Shown: piece after piece, positions 36,536-46,697 of the stretch | How positions within the stretch are numbered: the stretch's first letter is position 1 | Layout of the letters: each line of letters starts with the position of its first letter | NCBI GenBank assembly: GCA_963971425.1 | Contig: OZ020525.1 | Coordinates: 20,404,187 to 20,468,186 of the forward strand | Direction: 5' to 3' | DNA length: 64,000 nt | From: Bryoerythrophyllum caledonicum | Taxonomy: Eukaryota; Streptophyta; Bryopsida; Pottiales; Pottiaceae | Notes under the pieces: model-generated | The model's database searches: none | Told to the model about the DNA's origin: nothing | What the model saw: the letters and a program-made list of their open reading frames with translations, nothing else | Program-made: the position numbers and the translations under genes

Positions 36536-37354
36536 TTATCCCCTACAGGCTCATTCAACCTTGGGGGAACGTTTTTCATTTTAGGCAGGTTTCTAAAATT
36601 TGAAAAATATATTTTCTTTTTGAAATTTTTTTACTAGATTGTCCATGATAAGAGCATTGTACTTATTTTTATTATTTGTTTGAATTCATGGTTTGAAGTT
36701 AGTACCACTCAGAGTTAGAAAGGGGCCCGAAACTCCAGCCAGCTCCAAAATTTTGTTAAAAGTTTCTATTGACATTAAAAAATTTCATTCATATAATGAA
36801 TATTGCCTTCTTTGAAGATGTCCAAAAAATTCATGTCTTTATTGTAAAAAGCATTTTAACCCAAGTTAAACATTTTTACACATTTTGGAGAAGCGAGGAC
36901 AAAAACTTCATCTTTTCTACATAAAACCTAGAGATCTTCATATTTTTCACTTTTTATGTTTTTAACAACAATATGTGTTGGAGACCTTCTTATTGATTGT
37001 TTTGATTATCATTCTAAAACATATTAAGTTCACAAAGAAATAAACGTGAATTGGCAATTTTTGAACCTCCACTCCTTGCACACTTGTATTGAATATGCTA
37101 CACCCCTTTCCTACCTCGAAAAATTGGTGTACAAGGAACTAACATCATGCTTAACACAATGGTAAAAGATTTAGACCTTGTGTAGTGCAAAGATTTGATA
37201 CCAAGTGTGTTGATCCAGTGATTGCAGGGAAGAAAATTAACCATTTGCCTGACTTCAAACACTAGAATCTTTCAATCCATGCGGTCAAAGCTTTTGAAAT
37301 TTTGTGAGTATACTACTTAGTAAGTCTTATTTACAACGCTCCTGAAGGGGTTAA
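36536..37354. mobile_element. TTAA-flanked MITE-like element (about 810 bp)
   Basis: The left edge is TTAT-CCCCTACAGG and the right edge CCTGAAGGGG-TTAA, giving short inverted ends. The insert interrupts a second repeat whose uninterrupted copies lie at 47280-47330 (CTCCATTGCGAAGTAATTATGTATG) and 54990-55015 (CTCCATCTTGAAATAATTATG). The host repeat resumes at once after the right TTAA (TTATGTATGAAAG). No transposase is encoded. Confidence 0.65.
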
Positions 37355-37429
37355 TTATGTATGAAAGCGACGAGGGCGTAGGGTATTAAAAGTCTTGTGA
37401 ATGTGAGAACAATAGCTGTTGCAGCATCT

Positions 37430-37840
37430 TTAGTTTCATGCCGGCGTTGTTAGCGCCAGACAAGACGACTACCGCGCCTCAGCAATAGCAACCACAGGAA
37501 CCCGCTACACTAAACATCGCATTTAGTGTCGTCTACACTAAATACGAACCCTTACACTAAAAGGAAGAATTACAATTAGTGTGACAACACAACATTACAC
37601 TAAATGTGAAACATTACACTATATGTAAAAGTGGGTGGTTTTTTTTTTTACTTGTGTTCAATTAGTGTAGTAGCTATATAAGCTTGCCACAGTGAATAAA
37701 ATCACTACTAGTATATGATAAAGCTTGCCGCAACTACCACTAATTGTGAACAAGTTCGCAAATGGTGTAGTAGGGTAATTACACTATTTGTGTGACTACA
37801 CTAAATGCGATGTTTAGTGTAGTTTCCAACAACCATGGGA
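37430..37840. repeat. ACACTAAATG-rich palindromic repeat
   Basis: The block contains many inverted copies of ACACTAAATG/CATTTAGTGT. Its right part (GCAAATGGTGTAGTAGGGTAATTACACTATTTG) recurs at 42715-42780 and, inverted, at 40860-40930. This is a non-coding MITE-like family. A small direct repeat (GGGAAATGGGAA) follows at about 37840-37890. Confidence 0.55.
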
Positions 37841-38130
37841 AATGGGAAGTGGGAAATTTCCAACAACCATGGGAAATGGGAAATGGGAAGTTCTGGCTTA
37901 AATTGAAATTCAAGTTACAATTGAACTGCTCAAGCTGAGCGATGTTTACAGAAAAGTAGGTTCCTGGTGTGAATCACAAGCTAAATTGATGACATGATTT
38001 CTCGAGGTTGAAATGATGTCTGTCCACTAAATAAGTACACTACCCCTCTACTTCATGGTGAGAGTGCATTGGGAGTCACAATCTCGTCCTTGGTTAACTG
38101 TACAGACGCCAGAATGTGGACATTCCCTTG

Positions 38131-39487
38131 TCAGTTAATGACGACCACATTCTCGTCGTTGGTGACGACTAGGTTGGCCTTCTGGTTGCCTTTCCCGCCG
38201 TTGGTCTGTTGCTGCTGAGGCCAGAAGGCGGAGCGCTTCTTGATCTTCTGGAGACGCTTCAGAAGTCTCTCCGGAGCGATGGAACTGGTCACCGTCACCT
38301 TCTGACCCCACTGGTCACAGGTAACTCGTTGCACATCTGCACATATAATAGTGATCCTCAGCTTTGTTAGCGTTTGCTTCTCAAGAAAAGACACAAATTT
38401 CACACTGTTTCAAGTGCTAATCGTTGAGCTTCTGGATATGTCTCATTCTCAATCTAAGGGTAGGAAAACTGACAGCCAACCAAGTCACCAACAACGAGTG
38501 CTAGAAGGGTTCTCGACTTACCATCGAGATCCAGAAGCTGCTCTTTCACCCGGCTCTCACACTTCTCGCAACACAAAGGCACCATGAAATGCACCGTCTG
38601 TTCATCACAAAAGCATCCAAAAAGCAGTAAGTAAGAGCGACATAAGATCAGAAGTCTAACCTATCGTTAACTACCATGAACTAAGTATCAAAATTGCTGT
38701 CAAATTTGCTACAAGCTGCGGCATGAATTGATTCTAACCTGCACGTTAACGACGTTCCGTGGTTGCAAGACAGGTCGAGCCGGGCTCTGGACATGCTTCG
38801 CGGGGCTCTGCATCTCCGCCACCTGATTGATCGGTGCCATGGCCACATTGACTGCACCATTGTTGGGCCCATGATGATTCCCTGCCCCCTGAACGAAGTA
38901 CTGCGTCTGGTAAGGGTACATCATTCCCTGAGGAACTGGCCTGTAAGGCCCTCCCTCCGGAGGCGTCGCCACGGTGTATGGCACCGCGTTCCGCTGCCAT
39001 ACATGCGGATTGCGTCGGTACGTGTACGCCTCGTCGGTGTAGATGGCGTAAGGGTTCGCGTAGCAGCTCTCGATCGGGCGCTTGTTACCGGGGTGGTACT
39101 GCGGGTGCACTATCCATGTCGGCTCCACTGGCCCGTAAAACAGCTGCACTCAATCAAAACAAAGTCAGAATGCCAGCCAAACAACCGCATCTCGAGATAC
39201 TCAACATCAGGAAATCTGCAAAACCAATGCCAGAAACATCAACGTAGTGCTCAGCAAGAAATCATGGGAGCTCGACTGAAATAACAGCCCGTAAAACAGC
39301 TGCACTCAATCGAAACAAAGTCAAAAGCCAACCAAGCAACGGCTCGAGATATCATGGTCAACATGAGTATTCAGAAAGTCTGCAAAACCTATGGACACTG
39401 AATGCCAGAGTCACAAATATAGCGCTCAGAAGGATTCATGAATAAACAAACCATGGACGAGCATACCTCAGTCATGGTGTTCATCAT
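38131..39487 (-). CDS. Heavy-metal-associated (HMA) domain protein, plant type
   Basis: Exons on the minus strand are 39487-39467, 39143-38739, 38597-38522 and 38336-38131, all GT-AG and in phase, encoding 235 residues. Residues 8-142 form a Tyr/Pro/Asn-rich, probably disordered leader (YGPVEPTW, then Pro-rich repeats of SPA). Residues 143-215 form an HMA fold: beta strand VHFMVPL, metal-site Cys in LCCEKC (Cys152 and Cys155), helix SRVKEQLL, then VTCDQWGQKVTVTSS and ERLLKRLQKIKKR. Plant HMA proteins bind copper, zinc or cadmium or act in defence. The C-terminus ends NVVVIN with no CaaX box, so it is an HPP rather than an isoprenylated HIPP. A TATA-like sequence lies at about 39651-39658. Intron 1 contains a duplicated copy of the exon 2 acceptor. 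Confidence 0.87.
39144..39466 (-). repeat. 157-bp tandem duplication copying a splice acceptor in intron 1 of the HMA gene
   Basis: CCCGTAAAACAGCTGCACTC occurs at 39131 and again at 39288, and the following sequence is similar for about 150 bp. On the gene strand both copies read GAGTGCAG followed by CTGTTTTACGGG, the real exon 2 acceptor and first codons. The upstream copy is therefore a decoy acceptor. Confidence 0.75.
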
Positions 39488-39699
39488 CTCGGCAGAGAAC
39501 GAAAGTGGGAGCACAGGTCAAGAGAGATAGAAATGGAATGAGAACCAACTGGATGATGGTACACTGGAGTGAGGATTGAGGAAGAGAATTATTCAAATGA
39601 GAGGGATATTGTGCACAGATTGTGAGTTTGAGATGAGGAAAGAGCATGCATATATAATAGCGAAGGCAAGTGTGTGGAGGCAACGGTAGTGTGAGTAGC

Positions 39700-40445
39700 G
39701 GTCACTTGCAACGGACATGGCCGGACATCCCCCCAACGGAATAGTGGACTGCCAGAGTGGACTCGTCCAACGGCTGACTGTACTGCGGCTGATGTGGACG
39801 CGATGGCATCTCTGCCGTCTAAGGCGATTTCACTTTTGCAGGGATTTTGTAGTATCCAAGATCTAGGAAATCACAAGCGATGAAGGACATCCACTTCCTT
39901 GAAGGGAGATGAAACATGCAGAAAGTCCCTTGAACGAATCTCTGTCCAATGTATCATCCACAGAGGTCTCTTGAGCTCCATTCCAGCCCGTCCGCTCAGA
40001 CTTGGAGTCCAACTTATTCCCGCTCTCACTCTCTCCTTCCTTCACAACTCTCTCTCTCTCCTACGGACCTCTCCATCTACGGACCTCTCTCCTTCACTCA
40101 TCCCTCTCGTGCGTGTACAACTCTTTTCTTATCTCCTCCACTCCAAACCTCCTTCGCAAGCTCTTTTGCACTCACCTTTGCACAAGTCCTTCGCTCACCT
40201 CCTGTTTGTTGGCTCTACTGTAACGATTATTTCGTTGGTATCCTTCTTGGTTGTGTCTTTATTCTGTTGTTGACTTGGAATTCTTGTTCGTGTGTTTGCT
40301 ATTTGTTTTTTACTTGGTGTGTTTGTGTGTCTGCTAGAGAGAAAGCACTATCGTCTTAATTTAGGTGCTGATTCGCTTGTGTAGGACAGAATGTGTCTGC
40401 GTCCTGTGACCCATGTAAGAAAGTTCTAGGGGTATAACCTGGAAG
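39700..40445. other. Gene-free interval, CT-rich
   Basis: Upstream flank of the HMA gene. 40020-40200 is strongly CT-rich and leaves several open frames that I consider compositional. No RNA gene was seen. Confidence 0.4.
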
Positions 40446-40450
40446 ATACG

Positions 40451-40549
40451 CGGCGACAAGGGCTCGGTGCAGATGGGGCACTCCAGAGTGTGGACGTCTA
40501 GACCATCAACACTCTGGAGTGCCCCATCGGCACTGAGCCCTTCTCGCCG
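40451..40549. ncRNA. Candidate miRNA-like foldback derived from a SINA-type RING coding segment
   Basis: Arms 40451-40491 and 40509-40549 are complementary over 41 nt with three mismatches, separated by a 17-nt loop. Each arm, read from the loop outward, encodes the start of a SINA-like RING finger: TLECPICTEPLSP on the minus strand and TLECPIGTEPFSP on the plus strand. The minus copy continues to RIFQ followed by a splice-donor-like GTTATA. SINA proteins are E3 ubiquitin ligases, but no complete SINA gene is here. Stem length and loop size fit a plant miRNA or hairpin precursor. Expression is unknown. Confidence 0.5.
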
Positions 40550-41754
40550 GTTGGCGGTGTTGACGGCAATCTGGACTTTGGACGACGACCTCACCTGAAG
40601 AGAACTTCCACTCATCAACTCTTTGGCAAGGCGCTGATCTTGAGATAAAACTTGGTCGTGTGATCTCATCTCTTGCTTGCATAAATGCCATATCTGGTTG
40701 ATACCTAGACAAATGAATATGTTGGAGTCTCAGTGCAGCGTGCGTTCAACCGCACTGCCTCGCTCAGCAGCTGCGCCTGCCGCCTGCCTCGTTTGTTCTT
40801 GCTCTTCTCCGCTCCTTTGCCACTACTCTAAAAATGCTGTTTTAGCTTATCCACACTACACTAATCATCGCATTTAGTGTTGTCACGCAAATAGTGTAAT
40901 TACCCTAGTACACTATTTGCGAACAAATTTATGATTAGTGGTTGCCACCAACATCATTATTGATTTTCTATCAACCGTCTGGTAGCCGTCATGTCTTTAT
41001 TATCTATGTTCACTTTCCCACCTCTCTACCCCCAATCAATGGCCTACCGGTTGTCATGCCTATCCCTAAGTCTTTTCTTAACATCATCAAAATCTTTGAA
41101 TGCCTATAACTTACTCAAATTTTTTTCAAATCAAACATTTAAGATGTTTTTTGACGTTTACAGAAAAGGTAAATGTTCAAAAACATCTCATAAGTGTAAT
41201 TCTGATTTTTTTTGAGTGACTTATGCTCTTCTTAACAGTGTTGTTTTTCACTTATACTAATTATGCATAAGTAAAAAAAAAAAATCCAATTTTTACTGCC
41301 ATTCACAAATAGTACAATGTTTCACATTTAGTGTATTGTTATGTTATTATACTAATTGTGATTCTTACATTTAGTGTAACGGTTTGTGTCAAGTGTAGAC
41401 TACACTAAATGTGATGTTTAGTGTAGTGTATGAAAAGCTTGCTGAGGTGAATGAAAAACAATGTTGTTCAGAGGAACATAAGCCATTCAAAAAAAATCGG
41501 AATTACACTTATGAGATGTTTTTTGACATCTACGTTTTCTGTAGATGTCAAAAAACATCTCATATGTTTAATTTGAAGAAAATTTGAGTAAACTATGGGC
41601 ATTCAAAGATTCTGATGATGTAAAGGAAGATAGACTTACGGAAAGGCATGACGGTTGGTAGGTAATTGATTGGGGGTAGGGAAGGTGAGAAATAGGAAAA
41701 GTCAACATAGAGAATAAAGACATGACGACTAGTAGGCGGTTGATTGAGGCATCA
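40550..41754. repeat. Repeat-derived interval with the empty-site copy for the adjacent element
   Basis: 40855-41000 contains an ACACTAAATG-type repeat and the sequence CCAACATCATTATTG (about 40948), the uninterrupted counterpart of the flanks of the element at 41755. 41160-41580 holds inverted copies of AAAAACATCTCATA around a palindromic stretch. There is no gene. Confidence 0.5.
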
Positions 41755-42679
41755 TTAACCCCTAAAGGACCTCAACCACTTTCGCCTTAAAACCAGTCCA
41801 AAACTTTCACTGCCAAAAAAAGACATGAAAATCACATTTCAAAGTGACTTTCGGATTTTCAACCATAAGATCTTAAAATAGACTTCTATATAAACATGCC
41901 ATTAAATTTTGGCTGCAATCCACTACACAGATTTATAGATTTTAGTGTTTAAAGTCAAAACAATGGTTCATTTTCTTCCCTGTATTGAGTAGATCAATTT
42001 GACTTCACTTTGTATCAAATTTTTGCATTGTACAAGGTCTAAATCTTTTATCATTGTCTTAAGCATGATGTTATTTCCCAACACACCAATTTTTAGAGGT
42101 AAAAAAAGGTGTGTAGCATATTCAAAACAAGTGTGCAAGGAGTGGAGGTTCAAAAATTGCCATTTCACGTTTTATTTTTTTGTGAACTACGTATGTATTC
42201 AAATGATAATCCAAAAGGTCAATAAGAAGGTTTTCACCACATATTGTTGTTGAAAAAATAAAAAGTGAAAAATAAGATCTCTAGGTTTTATGTAGAAAAG
42301 ATGAATTTTTTTTCCCCGGTTGCCCGACAATGTGTGAAAATGTTTGACTTGGAATAAAATGCCTTCTACACTAAAGACAAGATTTTTTTCTCAAAATTCC
42401 CAAAGAAGGAAATATTCTTTATATGTGTGAAAAATCTCAATGTCAATAGAAACTTTTGTCAAATTTTTTGGAGGTGCCCGAAGTCCCCACTTTTGGCTTT
42501 TAGTGGTACTAACTTTCAAACCACAAATCCAAAAAATAAAATAAAAATATGTCCACGAAGCTCTTATTAGAGGCAATCTAGAATAACAATTTCAGAGAAA
42601 AAGAATTTTTTTCCGAATTTTAGGAACCTGTGCAAAATCAGAAATCCCCCCGAAGGAGATTTGGTCTTTTAGGGGTTAA
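41755..42679. mobile_element. TTAA-flanked inverted-repeat element, 917 bp (piggyBac/Kolobok-like target)
   Basis: TTAA is present at both borders (41755-41758 and 42676-42679). The ends are CCCCTAAAGGACC and GGTCTTTTAGGGG, an inverted repeat with one mismatch. The interior is AT-rich without a transposase and matches 36600-37340 and 46090-46680 in inverted or partial form. The flanks (CCAACATCA on one side, TGATGCC on the other) correspond to a continuous sequence at about 40948. TTAA duplication with a CCC-start terminus is known for piggyBac and Kolobok DNA transposons. Confidence 0.7.
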
Positions 42680-42699
42680 TGATGTTGGCGGCTAACACT

Positions 42700-43016
42700 A
42701 ATCGTGAACTTGTTTGCAAATAGTGTAGTAGGGTAATTACACTATTTGCGTGACTACACTAAATGTGATGTTAAGTGTTCTTGTGCACAAGTTAAAAAAT
42801 AATCCAATTTTTACTGCCATTCACATGTAGTGTAATGTTTCACATTTAGTGTATTGTTATGTCATTACACTAATTGTGATTCTTACATTTAGTGTAAGGG
42901 TGTGTATTTAGTGAAGACTAGACAAAATGTGATGTTTAGAGTACTGTGATTGACTTATGAATGCAATAAAATCTTTCATCTTGATGAATGTTTTTTACCA
43001 ACTACTATATGCATTG
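42700..43016. repeat. ACACTAAATG-type dispersed repeat
   Basis: The stretch GTTTGCAAATAGTGTAGTAGG, then ATTACACTATTTGCGTGAC, equals the right part of the repeat at 37740-37830. It continues with CATTTAGTGTATTG as at 41335. No coding content. Confidence 0.5.
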
Positions 43017-43027
43017 GTCTAGTTTGG

Positions 43028-43306
43028 CGATTTGACAGGACATCCCCCACGCTTGGACTTACCGGGTGGGGGATGAGGTGGTGGGGCCAAAACCTGGCCC
43101 CTATTTTGTTTTTGAATGGGGGCCTAAATTTAGCCAAAGGAGGACCTGTAGACTAAATTGGGGCCGTAGGCCCCAACTTTGTAAAAAAAAAAGCCAAAAA
43201 AATCCTCTGACCCCCCCAAAATGGGAGGGCCAGAAAAATGAACCCATGCAATTAAGACGGGCCCACCTCGGGTAAGTCCGAGCATGGGGGACGTCCTGTC
43301 TGCGCC
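43028..43306. mobile_element. 279-bp MITE with about 33-bp inverted ends and 7-9 bp target duplication
   Basis: The left end (GACAGGACATCCCCCA, then GCTTGGACTTACC) and the right end are inverted copies with few differences. CTAGTTTGG occurs on both sides (43019-43027 and 43307-43315), giving a target duplication of 7 to 9 bp depending on where the inverted end begins. The size fits Mutator-like or hAT-type non-autonomous elements. No transposase is encoded. Confidence 0.7.
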
Positions 43307-43319
43307 CTAGTTTGGACAC

Positions 43320-43916
43320 CCCCTATATGAACCAATTTTTTTTTAACACAATGGTTTTGGACACAATGGATATCACCTAGGTATTACATAAGTATTATCT
43401 TTGTTACAATTGGCCCTCTATACATGTTATTGGTCGGAAGTGGAAAAACCCTAACACTTGTAAATTATAACAATTTTCATTTTTCATTCAATTTTCCAAC
43501 TAGATATCATCCAAATTTTTCATTTGATAAGCTAGTTTTCAACCCAAACATTCACCCCAAACCCTGGACTGTGTTCTATGTGACCACTTTTACTGCCCCT
43601 GCTCCTACCATATCTACTACCCATAGTTTTTGTAGTTTTTCCAACTTTAACACTTGTAGAAATAAAATCAATGAAGTAGGGAGCAACACATGTCATAACA
43701 CTTAACAGATAGCACTTAATCAAACTGTGGAGAAGACATGACAAGATGAGGCTTTTAAGTGAAATAACAAAATTCATGGACATGAACAGATCGTAACAGT
43801 TTTAACATTATGACTGCAAACTGAAGTCTACAAGTAGCGTGCCTGTAAAGTGACGCACACTGCTAAAATTTACAGAGCAATATTGTGCAGATTAGGGATT
43901 GAATGGACAGTGGCAT
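43320..43916. other. Gene-free interval
   Basis: Starts with a short copy of the GGATATCACCTAGGTATTACA repeat also seen at 36390, 47210 and 54880. The rest is AT-rich 3' flank of the membrane-protein gene. Confidence 0.4.
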
Positions 43917-45555
43917 CTACGATGGCTCGATAGTGTTGAACTTTGGTAACATTTCTGGCATTCTTTCTAGAAAGTAACCCAGAGCACCAGCAAAGCCAAA
44001 AATGCACAGAAACATCAGAAGCACCTTCATCAGGTATTCAGGGGTACATTCTTGTTTCCCACCCTCAGGCAACACTCCTCCAGGGTAAAACTCCTCCCAA
44101 TCCTGGACAAATATCAAGAGCATGGGTAAGTGAACTACAAACGTTTAAGCTCTTCTTAAAAGAGCTGCTTTGACATCAACTACAATCTTGAACAGAAAAG
44201 CATGTAGACGATGTTATTGATAAATCAGAGTAAAAAAAGACAACTTCATATGCAAGGCCAGAAATATGGCCGGGCTGCGCGTATATACACAAAATTACAA
44301 ATAGGAATAGTAGAGTACTTACCCTTGTCACAGGTATTGTATCACCATCTGTTGGAGCCGTTTTGTCCAATAGCGTCTTGGCTACATCTGTGGGTTCACA
44401 ATAAAGTCAACACAAGTGTCATTCTTTAACCACCACACTCAAAGCACCAGATAAACAACTCTCAGTGAATCGCAAACTGAAATAGAATTTCCAGATTCGA
44501 AAGAACAGATATTAACATAAAGGACATTTAACATCTTGTATTGACATGAATTGTTCAAGCAGCTTGCCTTCATTGATCTCCCAAGGGGCCTGACTAGAAG
44601 CGCTCCACTTATAGAGCTCCTTCTCAACTGTTTGAGTCTGAATGGTTTCTGGCTCTGCCTCCACATAGTTGTCAGGAATGGGAAACACATCTGCAAACAA
44701 CCAAGATCTGTCAATAACAAATCATACAGTTGCTAGTCTATAATAATTATTTTTCCTGTTTGTTTAGAATTAACAGCATAGAGTGAGTTACTTCAGGTGC
44801 TTTACGTTAACCTCGTGCACGAGCACACAGGTCACTTCTTAGCACTTTGTTCCCCAGTCCTGTTCTTCCGACGAGGTTTCCCTGTTACACAACTTTGTTA
44901 TGAGTGGCTTATGTGAAAAGAATCCATTATTCAAGATGGTAACATTTTCACCCTGATGAATTTAGGAAAACAGATAGGAAACTGATGAGCTTACATTCTG
45001 AGACGGATTGCAGAACCCACGCCTTGTCATAGAGAACGAGCTCCACATCAGGCCCGAACTCGATGGGCTCCTCGCCTTCCTTGCACGCCTGGATGCAGAC
45101 GACAGGCTTGGAATCATTAGGAATCAGCTTGTTGAACCTCTCTACGGCGAAGCCTGCTCGTGTCCCGCTCGCAAATCTCTTCTTCTTCCCATCCGGTCCT
45201 ATCACTTCCACGAACTGCAAAAAGGTTAATCAAAGGTAAATCTAACCCACCTCTTCCAACTAGATTCAGAGCAAGTCTCTTACATCAAAATCCTCGTTGG
45301 AACACATCTAGCAGGAACATTCACCGACACAACCTCCGAAAGTCTCTTGATTCGGATAACCCAATTCAATCCAGCTAGCTTTCACATCATCACCAGATCT
45401 TCTAACCCTAAAACCACTACACCCCATGATATGTGACGATCGATGGATGGAGATGTGGGGAGATGCGAGGGAGGTGGGGAGCGGCGTGAGGAGGGTGGGA
45501 AGAGGTGCGAGGTGGGACTTACAGGCAACTTGGCGGGGGCAAGGTCGTGGTCCAT
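43917..45555 (-). CDS. Small single-pass membrane protein of unknown function, 5 exons
   Basis: Minus-strand exons are 45555-45523 (or longer), 45214-44995, 44690-44568, 44387-44323 and 44102-43917. Phases join to give about 208 residues. Exon 2 encodes a compact conserved-looking domain (EVIGPDGKKKRF, TRAGFAVERFNKLIP, GEEPIEFGPDVELVLYDKAW). A linker rich in acidic residues follows (PIPDNYVEAEPE), and one membrane segment, VLLMFLCIFGFAGALGYFL, lies 19 residues from the C-terminus. I do not recognise the family. The domain may be soluble and anchored to a plastid or endomembrane. The start is uncertain: the ATG at 45555 is the only in-frame one close by, but the frame stays open upstream beyond 45700. 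Intron 3 uses a GC donor (GAAG followed by GCAAGC). Confidence 0.65.
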
Positions 45556-45810
45556 CGATCTCCGTCGCCAAAGCTTCACGCTTGTGCTCTGCGACGAAAC
45601 CTTCAAGTGCACTCCGCGAAAACACTCGTGCTTCTCTCTGTGAAGATGGTTATCTCCCTGTTCGTAGGGTGTACATTCTTGCGGAAATTCGTGGATATTT
45701 GGGGCTCTGGGAATCTCGGGGCCGGAGTATTTTGGGAATTTGTATGCCCTGAGAACATGCAGAAAACCATCCTCACATACAGAACAATGAATATCGTTGT
45801 TTTAATCCCT

Positions 45811-46697
45811 AAAGGCCGATGAGCTTTTTTAGCCTGCGAGAGTCTAGGACTTTTATTGATCCTCTATACTTCATTGTAACCCCACTTCATGAAAATCACT
45901 GTAGCTCGCCAATGCCTGCTCCGATCTTTGTGGCGTCGGTCCCAATAGATGCCCATCTTCCTTCACCTTTTTCTCATAGTTTAAGTCTTTCATGGAGGTG
46001 GCATGTTGTAGTTGGTATCCAGATTATTGTGCCCAAACGACCTAAAATGGATCGCTTGTCTTTAATCTCTAAAGGACCAAGTGTCTCCTGGGGTGATGAT
46101 TTTTATTTTGGGCAGGTTTCTAAAATTTGAAAAAAATATTTATTTATTTTTTAAATTTACACTAAATTGTCCATGATAAGAGCTTTGTAGAGGTATTTTT
46201 ATAACTTTTTTTGGATTCATGGTCTAAAAGTTAGTACCACTCAAAGTTAGAAATGGGGACTCCGGGCAACTCCAAAATTTTGCTAGGGTTAAAATGTTTT
46301 TTACACTAAAGGCAAGAATTCTGCTAGCAATTTTGCTAAAATATAATTTTGCTTGAATTTTACTAGAATATTACCTTCCTTGTGTAGTGCAAAGATTTAG
46401 ACCTTGTGTAGTGCAAAAATTTGATACCTAGTGAAGTCAAAGTCTACTGATCTAGTGCAACCACGGAAGAAATTTAACCATTTTCTTGACTTCAAACACT
46501 ACAATCTTTCAATTCGTGCGGTCAAACTTTATAAAATTTTGCGAGTATGTTACTTATTAAGTCAAAATTGAGATCCTAGGGTCAAATCTACAAATATCAG
46601 TTTTTGTTTCATTCCTTACTCATTGCACTAGAATCAACAATTTTGAAGTGTTTTTGCTATGTAATTATCACGGTCCTTTAGGGGTTAAAGGGTTAAG
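45811..46697. mobile_element. Nested TTAA-flanked repeats
   Basis: An outer repeat begins TTAATCCCTAAAGG (about 45811) and ends AAAGGGTTAA (about 46695). Inside it, an inner element runs from TTAATCTCTAAAGGACC (46062) to GGTCCTTTAGGGGTTAA (46688) with matching inverted ends. The outer interior (CCCCACTTCATGAAAATCACTGTAG) recurs near 5360 and, inverted, near 59070. The inner interior equals the family at 36536 and 41755. No coding capacity is seen. Confidence 0.6.

Noticed and set aside
40002-40359. Leu/Ser-rich overlapping plus-strand frames (70-136 codons)
   Set aside because: CT-rich low-complexity DNA gives hydrophobic frames in all three phases without family resemblance.
40361-40669. 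A functional SINA E3 ligase gene
   Set aside because: Only a dozen RING residues are present before a splice-donor-like break. No further Cys/His ligands or SINA domain nearby.
45308-45625. 105-codon minus frame (MFSRSALEG...) as first exon of the membrane protein
   Set aside because: Its frame does not join to exon 2. The splice at 45523 requires the other frame.
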